Source of the DNA: an uncultured Fulvivirga sp.
Lineage (GTDB): Bacteria; Bacteroidota; Bacteroidia; Cytophagales; Cyclobacteriaceae
DNA length: 64,000 bases
Direction of reading: 5' to 3'
NCBI GenBank assembly: GCA_947500555.1
Contig: CANMSE010000002.1
Span: 558,001 to 622,000, forward strand
Position 1 is the stretch's first letter. Each line of letters opens with the position of its first letter. A program made the position numbers and the translations under genes. Under the pieces are notes generated by a model. The model saw only the letters and a program-made list of their open reading frames with translations. It ran no database searches and was not told where the DNA came from. Shown piece by piece: positions 39,301 through 45,423 of this stretch.

Positions 39301-40537
39301 ATTTCTTTTAGGTTCTCAAGATGCATCTATTCGTGAGAGATTGGCGAGTAAGGGACTGATAACTCAGAATTCTGATTTGACACAACCTTTTACTCAAACC
39401 AGGTCAGCCGATATTAACCTTCGTGCTGAAGTGAGCCTATCACCCAGTATAAATATTCAATTGAATGCAAAGAAACTCAAGAACGCAGCCTATGAAGAGA
39501 TATTTAGGTTTGATCCAGATGCAGTAACCCTAGATAATCCATACCCATACGAGAACCTAAGCCCAAGTCGATCTGGAAGTTACTCCATTTCTTTCCTTAC
39601 CATTGGCACAGCGTTTACCAGAGATAATGATGATACTAACTCAAAGATTTTTGGAGACTTTGAGGAAAACAGACTCAAAATATTAGACCGTTTTGTAGCA
39701 AGAACACAAGCTGAATATGACACCAATTCTCAAGATGTACTAATCCCAGCATTTATAGCCGCTTATACCGGCAGAGATGCAAATGATGTAAGTCTCAGCC
39801 CTTTTCCTAAAACTCCAATACCAAATTGGAGAATTGATTACACTGGTTTGAATAAGATAAAAGCTATCCAGGATAAATTTCAATCTATTACCATCAATCA
39901 TTCTTATCAATCCAATTACAGCGTAGTCAACTATTCGAATTCATTAGAATATAGTGATGACTTAGAGTTAAATAATAATGTTGAAAGCTATAACGATAGT
40001 AGGTTTGGAGTGCTACCCGGAACTAATGAAAATCTTCCTCTTTATGTTATTAGCCAAGTATTGATCAGCGAACAATTTGCTCCACTTATTGGTGTAAATA
40101 TTAGGACTAAAAGCCGTCTAACTGCCAAGCTTGAATATAGATCTGAGAGAGAATTGGCACTTAATATTAGTAATGCACAGGTTACAGAGCAGAAAAACAG
40201 TGATATTGTTATGGAAGTTGGTTTCACTAAAGCTGGTATGAAAATGCCTTGGAAATCACAGGGGCGAGTAGTTACATTAAAGAATGACCTTACATTTCGC
40301 TTTAATTTTACTATCAGAAATTCAAAAACGGTGCAGAGAAGAATAGAAGAAACAGATCAGCTTACAGATGGTAATTTGAACATACAGATTAGACCAAACT
40401 TTAGTTATGTACTAAATGAAAAGCTCAACTTGCAGTTTTATTTTGAGAGAAATATTACCGAGCCGAAGATATCAACGGCTTTTCCAAGGGCCACTACAAG
40501 ACTTGGATTTCAAGTGAGGTTTAGTTTGGCTCAATAA
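33323..40537 (+). CDS. sprA: T9SS outer-membrane translocon SprA (Sov)
   Basis: A giant protein of 2404 residues, the usual SprA size of about 2,400, with a TTG start 12 nt after ruvA. The signal peptide covers about residues 1-32 (VCTLVLALGLVLLNNTSEA). The body consists of beta strands throughout, with typical stretches such as YIEFWLMDPFIQGPRG, PSSVAFSAEFAQLIPGTSN, DDFENSATPFSLSSP and the closing strand TTRLGFQVRFSLAQ. SprA forms the 36-strand barrel through which T9SS cargo leaves the cell, capped by the plug and PorV; it is also needed for gliding in gliding members. No other T9SS core gene is in the window. Confidence 0.96.
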   Translation: MIFGKVYNSFFRPVCTLVLALGLVLLNNTSEAKFLSLQQQQVRLDSAKKDSLENQPYTPSRRPTYRPKDRFGDPFSNTGSHSPLLLNDPSSLQLDVEIDTGMNYTIYEKIGDLNYRPTSSMSFEDFKQYQEREQLRDYWKNRSSGLDGESAVSGRNLIPPIYISPLFDRIFGGTYVEIIPRGFVTLDFGGRWQRINNPAIPIRQQRNGGFEFDQQISMNVVGKIGEKLQVTANFDNNNSFDFENNLKVEYTGYEEDMLQKLEIGNVSLPLNNSLISGAQNLFGIKAQLQFGDLYVTTVASTQRGKSETITIDGGGAQGRQFELQASNYDENRHFFLSQFFRDNYEKWLNTIPNINSGVNITRVEVYVVNRNNDTQTTRNILGLMDLGEGLAENIYNDQISTTATGTQPSSNDANGLYSTVLNYPDRQADNIDGYLGGAPFMIENGTGYEKVTTARRLDPQEFVVNKRLGYISLVRKLQNDEALAVSFEYTFQGRNFKVGELTEDYSSLDDNEVIFLKLLRPRKINIDDRDGNRIPTWDLMMKNIYALNATNVSQDGFELRVIYRDDLSGIDNPQLQFGAVASTLPLIQILGLDRLNPNNDPQRDGNFDFVEDITINTINGLIIFPFLEPFNTALDDVFLPSETEFKEKFVYSELYNQTRIDAELVSNKNKYIITGSFQSGSSNEIIIPGFNIAEGSVRVFAGGSPLQENIDYTVDYTFGKVNIINEGVLLSGKTLSISYEKADLFNFQSRTLLGARFDYKLNEDVNFGATLLHLNERPLITRNSVGNEPIRNTKYGFDVNIRKDSRFITKMLDKLPLISTKEPSSVAFSAEFAQLIPGTSNIVDGEGTSYIDDFENSATPFSLSSPNSWRLAATPEGRTDFIAAGERGKNDFRSKLAWYTIDNLFYRSDNRLPDGISDEELENHYVRGVQQQEIFVNRDPNIINFQQVFDLAFYPNERGQYNYNTNLDAQGNLNFDPRLSWGGVTNAIRSEVDFDRANVEYIEFWLMDPFIQGPRGVVDDGRPNPTNNTSGGDLYFNLGSISEDVIPDNSHGFENGLPPDGNKSTDVVELTEWGYVTTQPFLTNAFDNSEAARANQDVGLDGATDEEEIQVFDDFINGVSGGARVIVEQDPSADNFTYFLGSELDANDATILERYKDFNGMENNSPVVTGNSNFTPSATTVPDNEDLNADNTLSQLEEYYEYHIPIRPAGGGGVEQNEFIVDQITRTINGDDITWYLYRVPIRQFDSQFGNINGFKSIRYLRTYLTNFEQPVVLRMVNFRFVSSRWRRYLNTLEEPNLDIINDGDDIDNFTVSVVNIEENGGGTNTQSPYVLPPGFDRDQDNTSTLNIRLNEQSLQVCVDELEDGDARAVFKQVQLDLINYGKIKMFLHADSESDDGDLTAFLRLGDDVDSNYYEIEVPLKITPPGSFDPFEIWPVENEIDIDLDQLYALKSRRDREGISKRALFPIEGPQVVGNNQIRLRGNPDLSSAKWLSIGIRNPATPDGQSHSACIWANELRVSDFDRTRGWAANATLNTKLADFANVTATTRYTSFGFGGIQSRIAERTREETFSYDVSANINVDKLLPEKLGLQIPMYVSYEKTVITPRFDPANPDIRLSAALLSFEDENEREEYKKTVQDRTTRRSINFTNVRKVKTNSEAKPHLWDIENFAFTYAYSEVLRTNFNLQRYFKQNYDMAIAYNFSPNTPALEPFKNMGVFDRKYLQLIKDFNLNLVPTKIGFRADLRRELIQTAYRNNEGNNDTENFQKFFTLDRTYNLGWNLTNAITLDYNSRANAIIDEPNSDPFGGLDQNGEFLSKKDYNDSVQTNLFNLGRMKTFNQNISANYTLPLDKLPITDWLSADYRYQASYEWRAGPLYTDSTEIRTLDFGNTIQNSRDNSLTGKLDLVKLYNKIGYLKKINSPQNTRKSSLRSSSNRDEETPEQENKGLNSFLRLLMSVRSLNATVSLREGTLIPGFKPRAFLFGLDSSFSEPGAAFLLGSQDASIRERLASKGLITQNSDLTQPFTQTRSADINLRAEVSLSPSINIQLNAKKLKNAAYEEIFRFDPDAVTLDNPYPYENLSPSRSGSYSISFLTIGTAFTRDNDDTNSKIFGDFEENRLKILDRFVARTQAEYDTNSQDVLIPAFIAAYTGRDANDVSLSPFPKTPIPNWRIDYTGLNKIKAIQDKFQSITINHSYQSNYSVVNYSNSLEYSDDLELNNNVESYNDSRFGVLPGTNENLPLYVISQVLISEQFAPLIGVNIRTKSRLTAKLEYRSERELALNISNAQVTEQKNSDIVMEVGFTKAGMKMPWKSQGRVVTLKNDLTFRFNFTIRNSKTVQRRIEETDQLTDGNLNIQIRPNFSYVLNEKLNLQFYFERNITEPKISTAFPRATTRLGFQVRFSLAQ

Positions 40538-40585
40538 ATTTTCCCAATTAAAAAAAGAACGTATTTTTGATTAAAAAAGAAAGTA

Positions 40586-40966
40586 ATGAATATACCTGCT
40601 ACACTAAAATATACAGAAGACCACGAATGGATTAAAATTGATGGTGATTACGCCCTTGTTGGCGTTACAGACTTCGCTCAGAGCGAGTTAGGGGACATCG
40701 TGTATGTTGAAATTGAAACTGAAGGAGAAGAACTATCTAAAGGTGACGTATTTGGAACTGTAGAAGCCGTGAAGACTGTTTCTGATTTATTCATGCCATT
40801 GAGCGGAACTGTGGAGGAAGTTAATGGCGATCTTGAAGATGCCCCAGAAACGGTAAATCAGGATGCTTATGAGAAAGGATGGATGATAAAAATAAAGCTT
40901 TCAGATAGCAGCGAATTGGAAGATTTATTAGATGCAGATAAGTATAGTGAACTTGTTGGTGCCTAA
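40586..40966 (+). CDS. gcvH: Glycine cleavage system H protein
   Basis: 126 residues. The lipoyl-bearing lysine is K63 in GTVEAVKTVSDLFMPLSG, and the start YTEDHEWIKIDGDYALVG is typical. Carries the aminomethyl group between the P and T proteins; glycine made by Tdh/Kbl could feed it. A -7-like TATTTTTG at 40562-40569 is close to the start but has no -33 partner. Lies 48 nt after sprA and 3 nt before the VanZ gene. gcvP and gcvT are elsewhere. Confidence 0.95.
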   Translation: MNIPATLKYTEDHEWIKIDGDYALVGVTDFAQSELGDIVYVEIETEGEELSKGDVFGTVEAVKTVSDLFMPLSGTVEEVNGDLEDAPETVNQDAYEKGWMIKIKLSDSSELEDLLDADKYSELVGA

Positions 40967-40969
40967 AAT

Positions 40970-41329
40970 TTGAATCGATACTTCATAGCTGCTATTTTAT
41001 GGTCAGGTTTGGTTCTTGTACTTACGCTTACTCCTGGTAAATCTATGCCAGATTCTAGTTTGTTTACTTATGATAAACTAGGTCATATGGGAATTTTCAT
41101 GATTCAAGCCTACCTTTTTGTCTCCGGAATTTTTTTTAACAAAAAAATTGTGACTAAAAGTATTCTTTGGGGATTACTAATAAGTACATTATATGGCGCA
41201 TTAATTGAGATCGGACAAGAGTATATTCCTGATAGAGGTATGGAGTTAGGTGATTTGATAGCAAATATTGCAGGTTCGGTAATTGGTGTGTCTATCTTTT
41301 ACATAAGTATTAAGTTAAACTGGCAATAA
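40970..41329 (+). CDS. VanZ family membrane protein
   Basis: 119 residues with a TTG start, four hydrophobic segments, and VanZ-type blocks: LTPGKSMPDSS after helix 1, YDKLGHMGIFMIQAYLF, and GALIEIGQEYIPDRGMELGD (Glu/Gln/Arg/Asp cluster between helices). VanZ proteins are known from teicoplanin resistance, but most family members have no proven role. It follows gcvH by 3 nt; the gcvH-vanZ pair is widespread in Bacteroidetes. Confidence 0.85.
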   Translation: MNRYFIAAILWSGLVLVLTLTPGKSMPDSSLFTYDKLGHMGIFMIQAYLFVSGIFFNKKIVTKSILWGLLISTLYGALIEIGQEYIPDRGMELGDLIANIAGSVIGVSIFYISIKLNWQ

Positions 41330-41346
41330 TTTTTCGGCTAGTTTTG

Positions 41347-41354
41347 TATATTTG
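41347..41354 (+). promoter_or_regulatory. Putative -7 promoter element of the tonB pair
   Basis: TATATTTG is an exact TAnnTTTG match, 41 nt before the first TonB ATG. The expected TTTG at -33 is not clear, so this is partial support. It follows the VanZ stop by 17 nt. Confidence 0.45.
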
Positions 41355-41395
41355 AAAACTACAGTTGACAATAAAATTTAAATAAATAAAGAACA

Positions 41396-42070
41396 ATGGA
41401 AGCTAAAAAGACAGAAAGTGCTAGTCTGAGCAAAAAAACTGGTTTCTTTTTCAATATTGGGCTGTTCGCAACTATGTGTCTGGTAGTTCTGGCATTTGAG
41501 TGGAGAAACTACGATGATGGTGGATTAGTAGATCTAGGGCAGGTTTCTGATGATTTTGAAGAGTTGTTAGAGATTCCACCAACAGAACAACCACCTCCCC
41601 CACCACCTAAAATTCAGCAACCAGAAATCATAGAAGTTCCAGATGAAGAAGAGATTGAGGAAGAGATTGAAGTTGATTTGGATGTGGAAATCACAGAGGA
41701 GACTGTAATAGAAGAAATTATTGTTGAAGAAGCTCCTGAAGAAGAAGTGGCAGATGAAGTTTTTCAAATTGTTGAAAACCCAGCTACACCTCCAGGAGGG
41801 TACCAAGCATTTTATAACTATGTAGCCAAAAGATTAAAATATCCGGCCCAAGCCCGAAGAATGGGTATTGAAGGCAAAGTATATGTACAGTTTGTTGTTG
41901 ATAAAGATGGCTCTTTAACAGAGGTACAGGCTGTGAAAGGCATAGGGGCTGGTTGCGATGAAGAGGCTGTAAGAGTTTTACAATCGGCACCCAAATGGAG
42001 TCCTCCAAAACAACGAGGTAAGCCTGTAAAGCAAAGAATTATATTACCCATTACGTTCAAATTGGGTTAA
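41396..42070 (+). CDS. TonB-family energy transducer, copy 1
   Basis: 224 residues. One N-terminal membrane helix (about 18-36, FFFNIGLFATMCLVVLAFEW), then a short proline run (PPTEQPPPPPPK, about 63-74), then about 55 residues that are nearly all Glu, Ile, Val and Asp, and the TonB C-terminal domain (about 140-224) with YPAQARRMGIEGKVYVQFVV and the second half QSAPKWSPPKQRGKPVKQRI. It would pass energy from an ExbB/ExbD motor to outer-membrane receptors such as SusC-type ones. Unlike E. coli TonB, the linker is acidic, not Pro/Lys-rich. Followed by a terminator and a close paralogue. Confidence 0.9.
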   Translation: MEAKKTESASLSKKTGFFFNIGLFATMCLVVLAFEWRNYDDGGLVDLGQVSDDFEELLEIPPTEQPPPPPPKIQQPEIIEVPDEEEIEEEIEVDLDVEITEETVIEEIIVEEAPEEEVADEVFQIVENPATPPGGYQAFYNYVAKRLKYPAQARRMGIEGKVYVQFVVDKDGSLTEVQAVKGIGAGCDEEAVRVLQSAPKWSPPKQRGKPVKQRIILPITFKLG

Positions 42071-42077
42071 TGTATAG

Positions 42078-42105
42078 AAGCCGATAATAATGTCGGCTTT
42101 TATTT
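42078..42105 (+). terminator. Rho-independent terminator between the two tonB genes
   Basis: AAGCCGA (42078-42084) pairs with TCGGCTT (42093-42099), loop of 8, followed by TTATTTTG. Seven base pairs, GC-rich core, T-rich tail. It would end or reduce the first tonB transcript, so the second gene may have its own promoter. Confidence 0.65.
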
Positions 42106-42154
42106 TGTATTAATTAACTAAATATTTAGTTTTAAAAAAAATTATTTAGTTCAT

Positions 42155-42829
42155 ATGATTTCTAAAAAGACTGTAAAAGGAGATCTGACCAAATTTAGAT
42201 CTTTATTCTTCCATATTGGTTTGTTTACCACGATGTTAGTTATTGTGTTAGCTTTTGAATGGAAGACTTATGAAGATATGGGATTGGTAGATTTAAATGC
42301 AGTTTCAAACGATTTTGAAGAGTTATTAGAAATACCACCTACTGAGCAACCACCACCTCCTCCTCCAAAAATCAAACAACCGGAAATCATTGAAATACCC
42401 GATGAAGAAGAAATAGAAGAAGAAATAGAAATCGACTTGGATGTTGAAATAACTGAAGAAACAGTTATAGAAGAAATTATAATAGAAGAAGCTCCCGAAG
42501 AAGAAGTCGCTGATGAAATTTTTCAAATAGTAGAAGAACCGGCTACCCCTGTTGGAGGGTACGAAGCATTTTACAAATACATCTCCAAAAACATAAAATA
42601 TCCTGCTCAAGCAAGAAGAATGGGCATTGAAGGACGGGTATTTGTTCAATTCGTGGTCAGTCAGGATGGCTCGATCACCGAAGTGCAAACAGTAAGAGGA
42701 ATTGGAGCCGGATGTGATAAAGAGGCCGAGAGATTACTCAAAAATGCTCCAAAATGGAATCCACCTAAGCAGAGAGGGCAAGCTGTAAGACAAAGAGTTA
42801 TGGTGCGTCTGTCTTTTCAATTAAACTAG
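42155..42829 (+). CDS. TonB-family energy transducer, copy 2
   Basis: 224 residues, the same length as the gene before it and alignable end to end: membrane helix (about 18-36, FFHIGLFTTMLVIVLAFEWK), PPTEQPPPPPPKIKQPEIIE, an acidic stretch, and the TonB C-terminal domain with YPAQARRMGIEGRVFVQFVV. The domain ends ...KQRGQAVRQRVMVRLSFQLN, so the two copies differ in the final strand that touches the receptor TonB box. A tandem duplication with some divergence. Ends 2 nt from the convergent ChrA gene. No exbB/exbD nearby. Confidence 0.9.
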   Translation: MISKKTVKGDLTKFRSLFFHIGLFTTMLVIVLAFEWKTYEDMGLVDLNAVSNDFEELLEIPPTEQPPPPPPKIKQPEIIEIPDEEEIEEEIEIDLDVEITEETVIEEIIIEEAPEEEVADEIFQIVEEPATPVGGYEAFYKYISKNIKYPAQARRMGIEGRVFVQFVVSQDGSITEVQTVRGIGAGCDKEAERLLKNAPKWNPPKQRGQAVRQRVMVRLSFQLN

Positions 42830-42831
42830 TT

Positions 42832-44010
42832 CTAACTTATCAAGAAGCCACCAATAAGACCTAATACAATTAGTATTGGTGAAGGGATCTTAGTGAATTG
42901 TAGCACTAAAAATGTGCCAATAGTAACCCCAAAATTTAGATAGTTTGGTTCCAAAGGTAAAAACATAATTACTGCGGCTGCCATCACCATACCGGAACTC
43001 ACAGCATTTATACCCTCTAATGATGCCTTTACTCGTCTAAATTTCTTAAGACTGTCCCAAAACCTGATAACAAAAAAGATTAGAAAGGCCCCTGGCAAGA
43101 AAATTCCAAATGCTGCAGATAGTGCCCCTATAATTTCCCCTCCGATACCAAATTCACGCATGGACAAAGAACCAATATAAGCACAAAATGAAAAAACCGG
43201 CCCCGGGAGTGATTGCATTAACGCATAACCAGACAAAAATTCTTCAGAAGATAAGTATTGCTTAAGCTCTACAAACTCTGCGTATAAGAATGGTATTAAG
43301 ACTTGACCACCTCCAAATATCAAGCTACCGTTTCGATAAAAGTTCTCAAATAGTCTTATAGGTAAAGATTGGGTTATACCTCCCAAAATAGCTGCTACAA
43401 CAAACACTGAAGCCCATAATATGAAATTTGACCAATTAATGTTGATCTTATCTTTTTCTTCAATAGGCTGAGACTTATAATTTAGAGAAGTTATTAATCC
43501 ACCTATAACTAGCAATACAGGAAATAAGTAAGGTGAAGAATACACGAGTGATATAACTGCAGAAATTGTCATAAGAGCTATAGCCAAGTATCCTTTAACA
43601 ACTTTTCGAGCTATTTTAAATGCGGCATAAGCTACGAAGCCTACAGCCATTGGCTGAATGATTCGGGTAAATTCTATTGAAATATTTTGCTCTTGAAGAT
43701 TGGATATAATAATGGCTGCAGTGGTCATTATAGTTACTGCTGGGGTCATCCAAATCAAAAGGGTCAAATATGCCAGGTTTGGTCCCCCTATTCGATAACC
43801 TATTGCAGTAATAGTCTGCGTAGAAGTAGGTCCCGGAAGAATCTGACATAATGCGTTCAGCTCAATTAAATCTTCCTCAGAGAGGTATCCTCTCTTCTTG
43901 ACCAAAATATCAAGAAACATGGCGATATGAGCTTGAGGACCTCCAAAAGCTGTGAGTGCCAATATTACTACATCACGCAGGAATATATAATATCGGACAC
44001 GTTTGATCAT
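42832..44010 (-). CDS. Chromate transporter (ChrA) family protein, long form
   Basis: 392 residues with two homologous CHR halves. Half 1 has TAFGGPQAHIAMF, KKRGYLSEEDLIELNALCQI and LPGPTSTQT; half 2 has IFGGGQVLIPFLYAEFVELK, YLSSEEFLSGYALMQSLPGP. About 10-12 membrane segments. Long two-domain ChrA proteins expel chromate in Pseudomonas and Cupriavidus, but many family members have no link to chromate, so sulfate or another anion is possible. It starts 3 nt after the oxygenase gene upstream and is probably co-transcribed. Confidence 0.85.
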   Translation of the reverse strand: MIKRVRYYIFLRDVVILALTAFGGPQAHIAMFLDILVKKRGYLSEEDLIELNALCQILPGPTSTQTITAIGYRIGGPNLAYLTLLIWMTPAVTIMTTAAIIISNLQEQNISIEFTRIIQPMAVGFVAYAAFKIARKVVKGYLAIALMTISAVISLVYSSPYLFPVLLVIGGLITSLNYKSQPIEEKDKININWSNFILWASVFVVAAILGGITQSLPIRLFENFYRNGSLIFGGGQVLIPFLYAEFVELKQYLSSEEFLSGYALMQSLPGPVFSFCAYIGSLSMREFGIGGEIIGALSAAFGIFLPGAFLIFFVIRFWDSLKKFRRVKASLEGINAVSSGMVMAAAVIMFLPLEPNYLNFGVTIGTFLVLQFTKIPSPILIVLGLIGGFLIS

Positions 44011-44013
44011 ATA

Positions 44014-44994
44014 TTACTTCTTTAGTCCAATTTCTGCTAGTCGCTGACTTAAAAACTCTCCAGCGGTGATATCTTCAAAGGCTTTAGCGTTATCCTCATC
44101 AATACATTCGGGTAGGCAAGTAAGATCCATTTCTGATCGAGGATGCATAAAAAATGGGATAGAAAACCTTGAAGTCTTCATTAACTCCTTTGGAGGGTTG
44201 ACTACGCGATGAATAGTTGACTTTAATTTTTTATTAGTTAACCTTTCTAACATATCACCTACATTAACTACTAGCTGATCAGGCAAAGCAGTAATCGGTA
44301 TCCACTCTCCATCACGTCTCAATACCTGCAAACCATCGGCACTTGCTCCCATTAATAATGTGATGAGATTAATATCCCCATGCTCAGCAGCCCTTACTGC
44401 ATCATCAGGTACTTCCTCCGGGTTTTCAATCGGAAAATAATGAATTGGTCTAAGTATGCTATTACCATTTCTTACCCTTTCATCAAAATAAAACTCATCA
44501 AGCTCTAGATACAAGGCAATAGCTCTGAGCATATGAATGCCCGTTTTTTCCAGATTCCGGTAAACTTCTAATGCTACCTCTTTTAATTCAGGTACCTCAT
44601 CAACCCAAACATTATCTGGATATTCGCTTTTTATCGGATCATTGTCAGTTACTTCCTGGCCTACATGGAAAAACTCTTTTAAATCTCCCGTTTTTCTACC
44701 TTTCGCATGCTCTTTCCCTTTCCCTATGTAACCTCTTTGACCAGCCAGGCCTTCAATTTCATATTTAGATTTGACACCCTCTTCTAATAAAAAGAATTTC
44801 TTAATGGCTGCATATAGTTTTTCAGATAAGTCATTTGATAAAAAGTGATTTTTGACTGCGACAAAACCTATGTTATTGTAGGCTCTACCCAAATCTTTAA
44901 CAAACTTCTCTTTAGCCTCTCTGTCACCTTGTGTGAAATCCGCTAAGTCTAACGAAGGGATTTCTTCGTATAATTCTTTACTCATATCAATCAC
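44014..44994 (-). CDS. Isopenicillin-N-synthase-like Fe(II)/2-oxoglutarate dioxygenase
   Basis: 326 residues of the double-stranded beta-helix dioxygenase family. The N-terminal DIOX_N part has IPSLDLADFTQGDREAKEKF and NIGFVAVKNHFLS. Iron ligands are H205 and D207 (AAEHGDINLI) and H262 (STIHRVVNPP); the oxoglutarate-binding R-x-S is R276-x-S278 (TSRFSIPFF). So it is probably active and oxidises a small molecule with O2. Related bacterial proteins are often named IPNS-like without known substrate; beta-lactam synthesis is not implied, as no NRPS is nearby. Start could be ATG 44994 or the Met at codon 4. Confidence 0.88.
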   Translation of the reverse strand: MIDMSKELYEEIPSLDLADFTQGDREAKEKFVKDLGRAYNNIGFVAVKNHFLSNDLSEKLYAAIKKFFLLEEGVKSKYEIEGLAGQRGYIGKGKEHAKGRKTGDLKEFFHVGQEVTDNDPIKSEYPDNVWVDEVPELKEVALEVYRNLEKTGIHMLRAIALYLELDEFYFDERVRNGNSILRPIHYFPIENPEEVPDDAVRAAEHGDINLITLLMGASADGLQVLRRDGEWIPITALPDQLVVNVGDMLERLTNKKLKSTIHRVVNPPKELMKTSRFSIPFFMHPRSEMDLTCLPECIDEDNAKAFEDITAGEFLSQRLAEIGLKK

Positions 44995-45054
44995 TTTGCT
45001 AAATGCAAACTACTAAAAATATCATTGAATTTATAGTGAGAATTTAAAGTCCAT

Positions 45055-45090
45055 AAAAAAACCCTGACTTAGTTAAGTCAGGGTTTTTAT
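45055..45090 (-). terminator. Terminator after rpsJ (str operon)
   Basis: ACCCTGACTTA (45061-45071) and TAAGTCAGGGT (45074-45084) form an 11-bp stem with AAAAAA on one side and TTTTT on the other, so it can act in both directions. On the minus strand it lies 17 nt after the rpsJ stop and ends the str operon. Confidence 0.85.
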
Positions 45091-45106
45091 TAGATTGTAT
45101 TCTTAC

Positions 45107-45412
45107 TTATACTTTGATCTCAACATCAACTCCACTAGGTAGTTCAAGCTTCATCAAAGCATCAACAGTCTTAGTACTATTAGAGTATATATCAACTAAT
45201 CTCTTATACGTACAAAGTTGAAATTGCTCTCTAGACTTTTTGTTTACGTGAGGAGATCTCAATACAGTAAATTTTTCTTTTACTGTTGGTAAAGGAATAG
45301 GACCATTAACAACTGCTCCTGTAGTTTTTACCGCTCTTACAATCTTCTCTGAAGATTTGTCAACCAAATTATGGTCGTAAGATTTTAACTTTATTCTTAT
45401 TTTTTGATTCAT
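45107..45412 (-). CDS. rpsJ: 30S ribosomal protein S10
   Basis: 101 residues with the full S10 pattern: [20 protein letters not shown] at the start, [20 protein letters not shown] in the middle, [20 protein letters not shown] and a final [10 protein letters not shown]. Part of the 30S head and also NusE in antitermination. It is normally the first gene of the S10 operon, but here it is the last gene of the str operon, 11 nt after fusA, and is followed by a terminator instead of rplC. Confidence 0.97.
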   Translation of the reverse strand: MNQKIRIKLKSYDHNLVDKSSEKIVRAVKTTGAVVNGPIPLPTVKEKFTVLRSPHVNKKSREQFQLCTYKRLVDIYSNSTKTVDALMKLELPSGVDVEIKV

Positions 45413-45423
45413 AAGTCTATTCT

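Noticed and set aside
41567..41806. Antisense frames across the tonB genes (also at 42326-42688)
   Set aside because: They mirror the repetitive Glu codons (GAA/GAG read as TTC/CTC) and have no support.
44014..44994. Beta-lactam biosynthesis
   Set aside because: Only a distant IPNS-like dioxygenase is present, with no peptide synthetase or other pathway gene.
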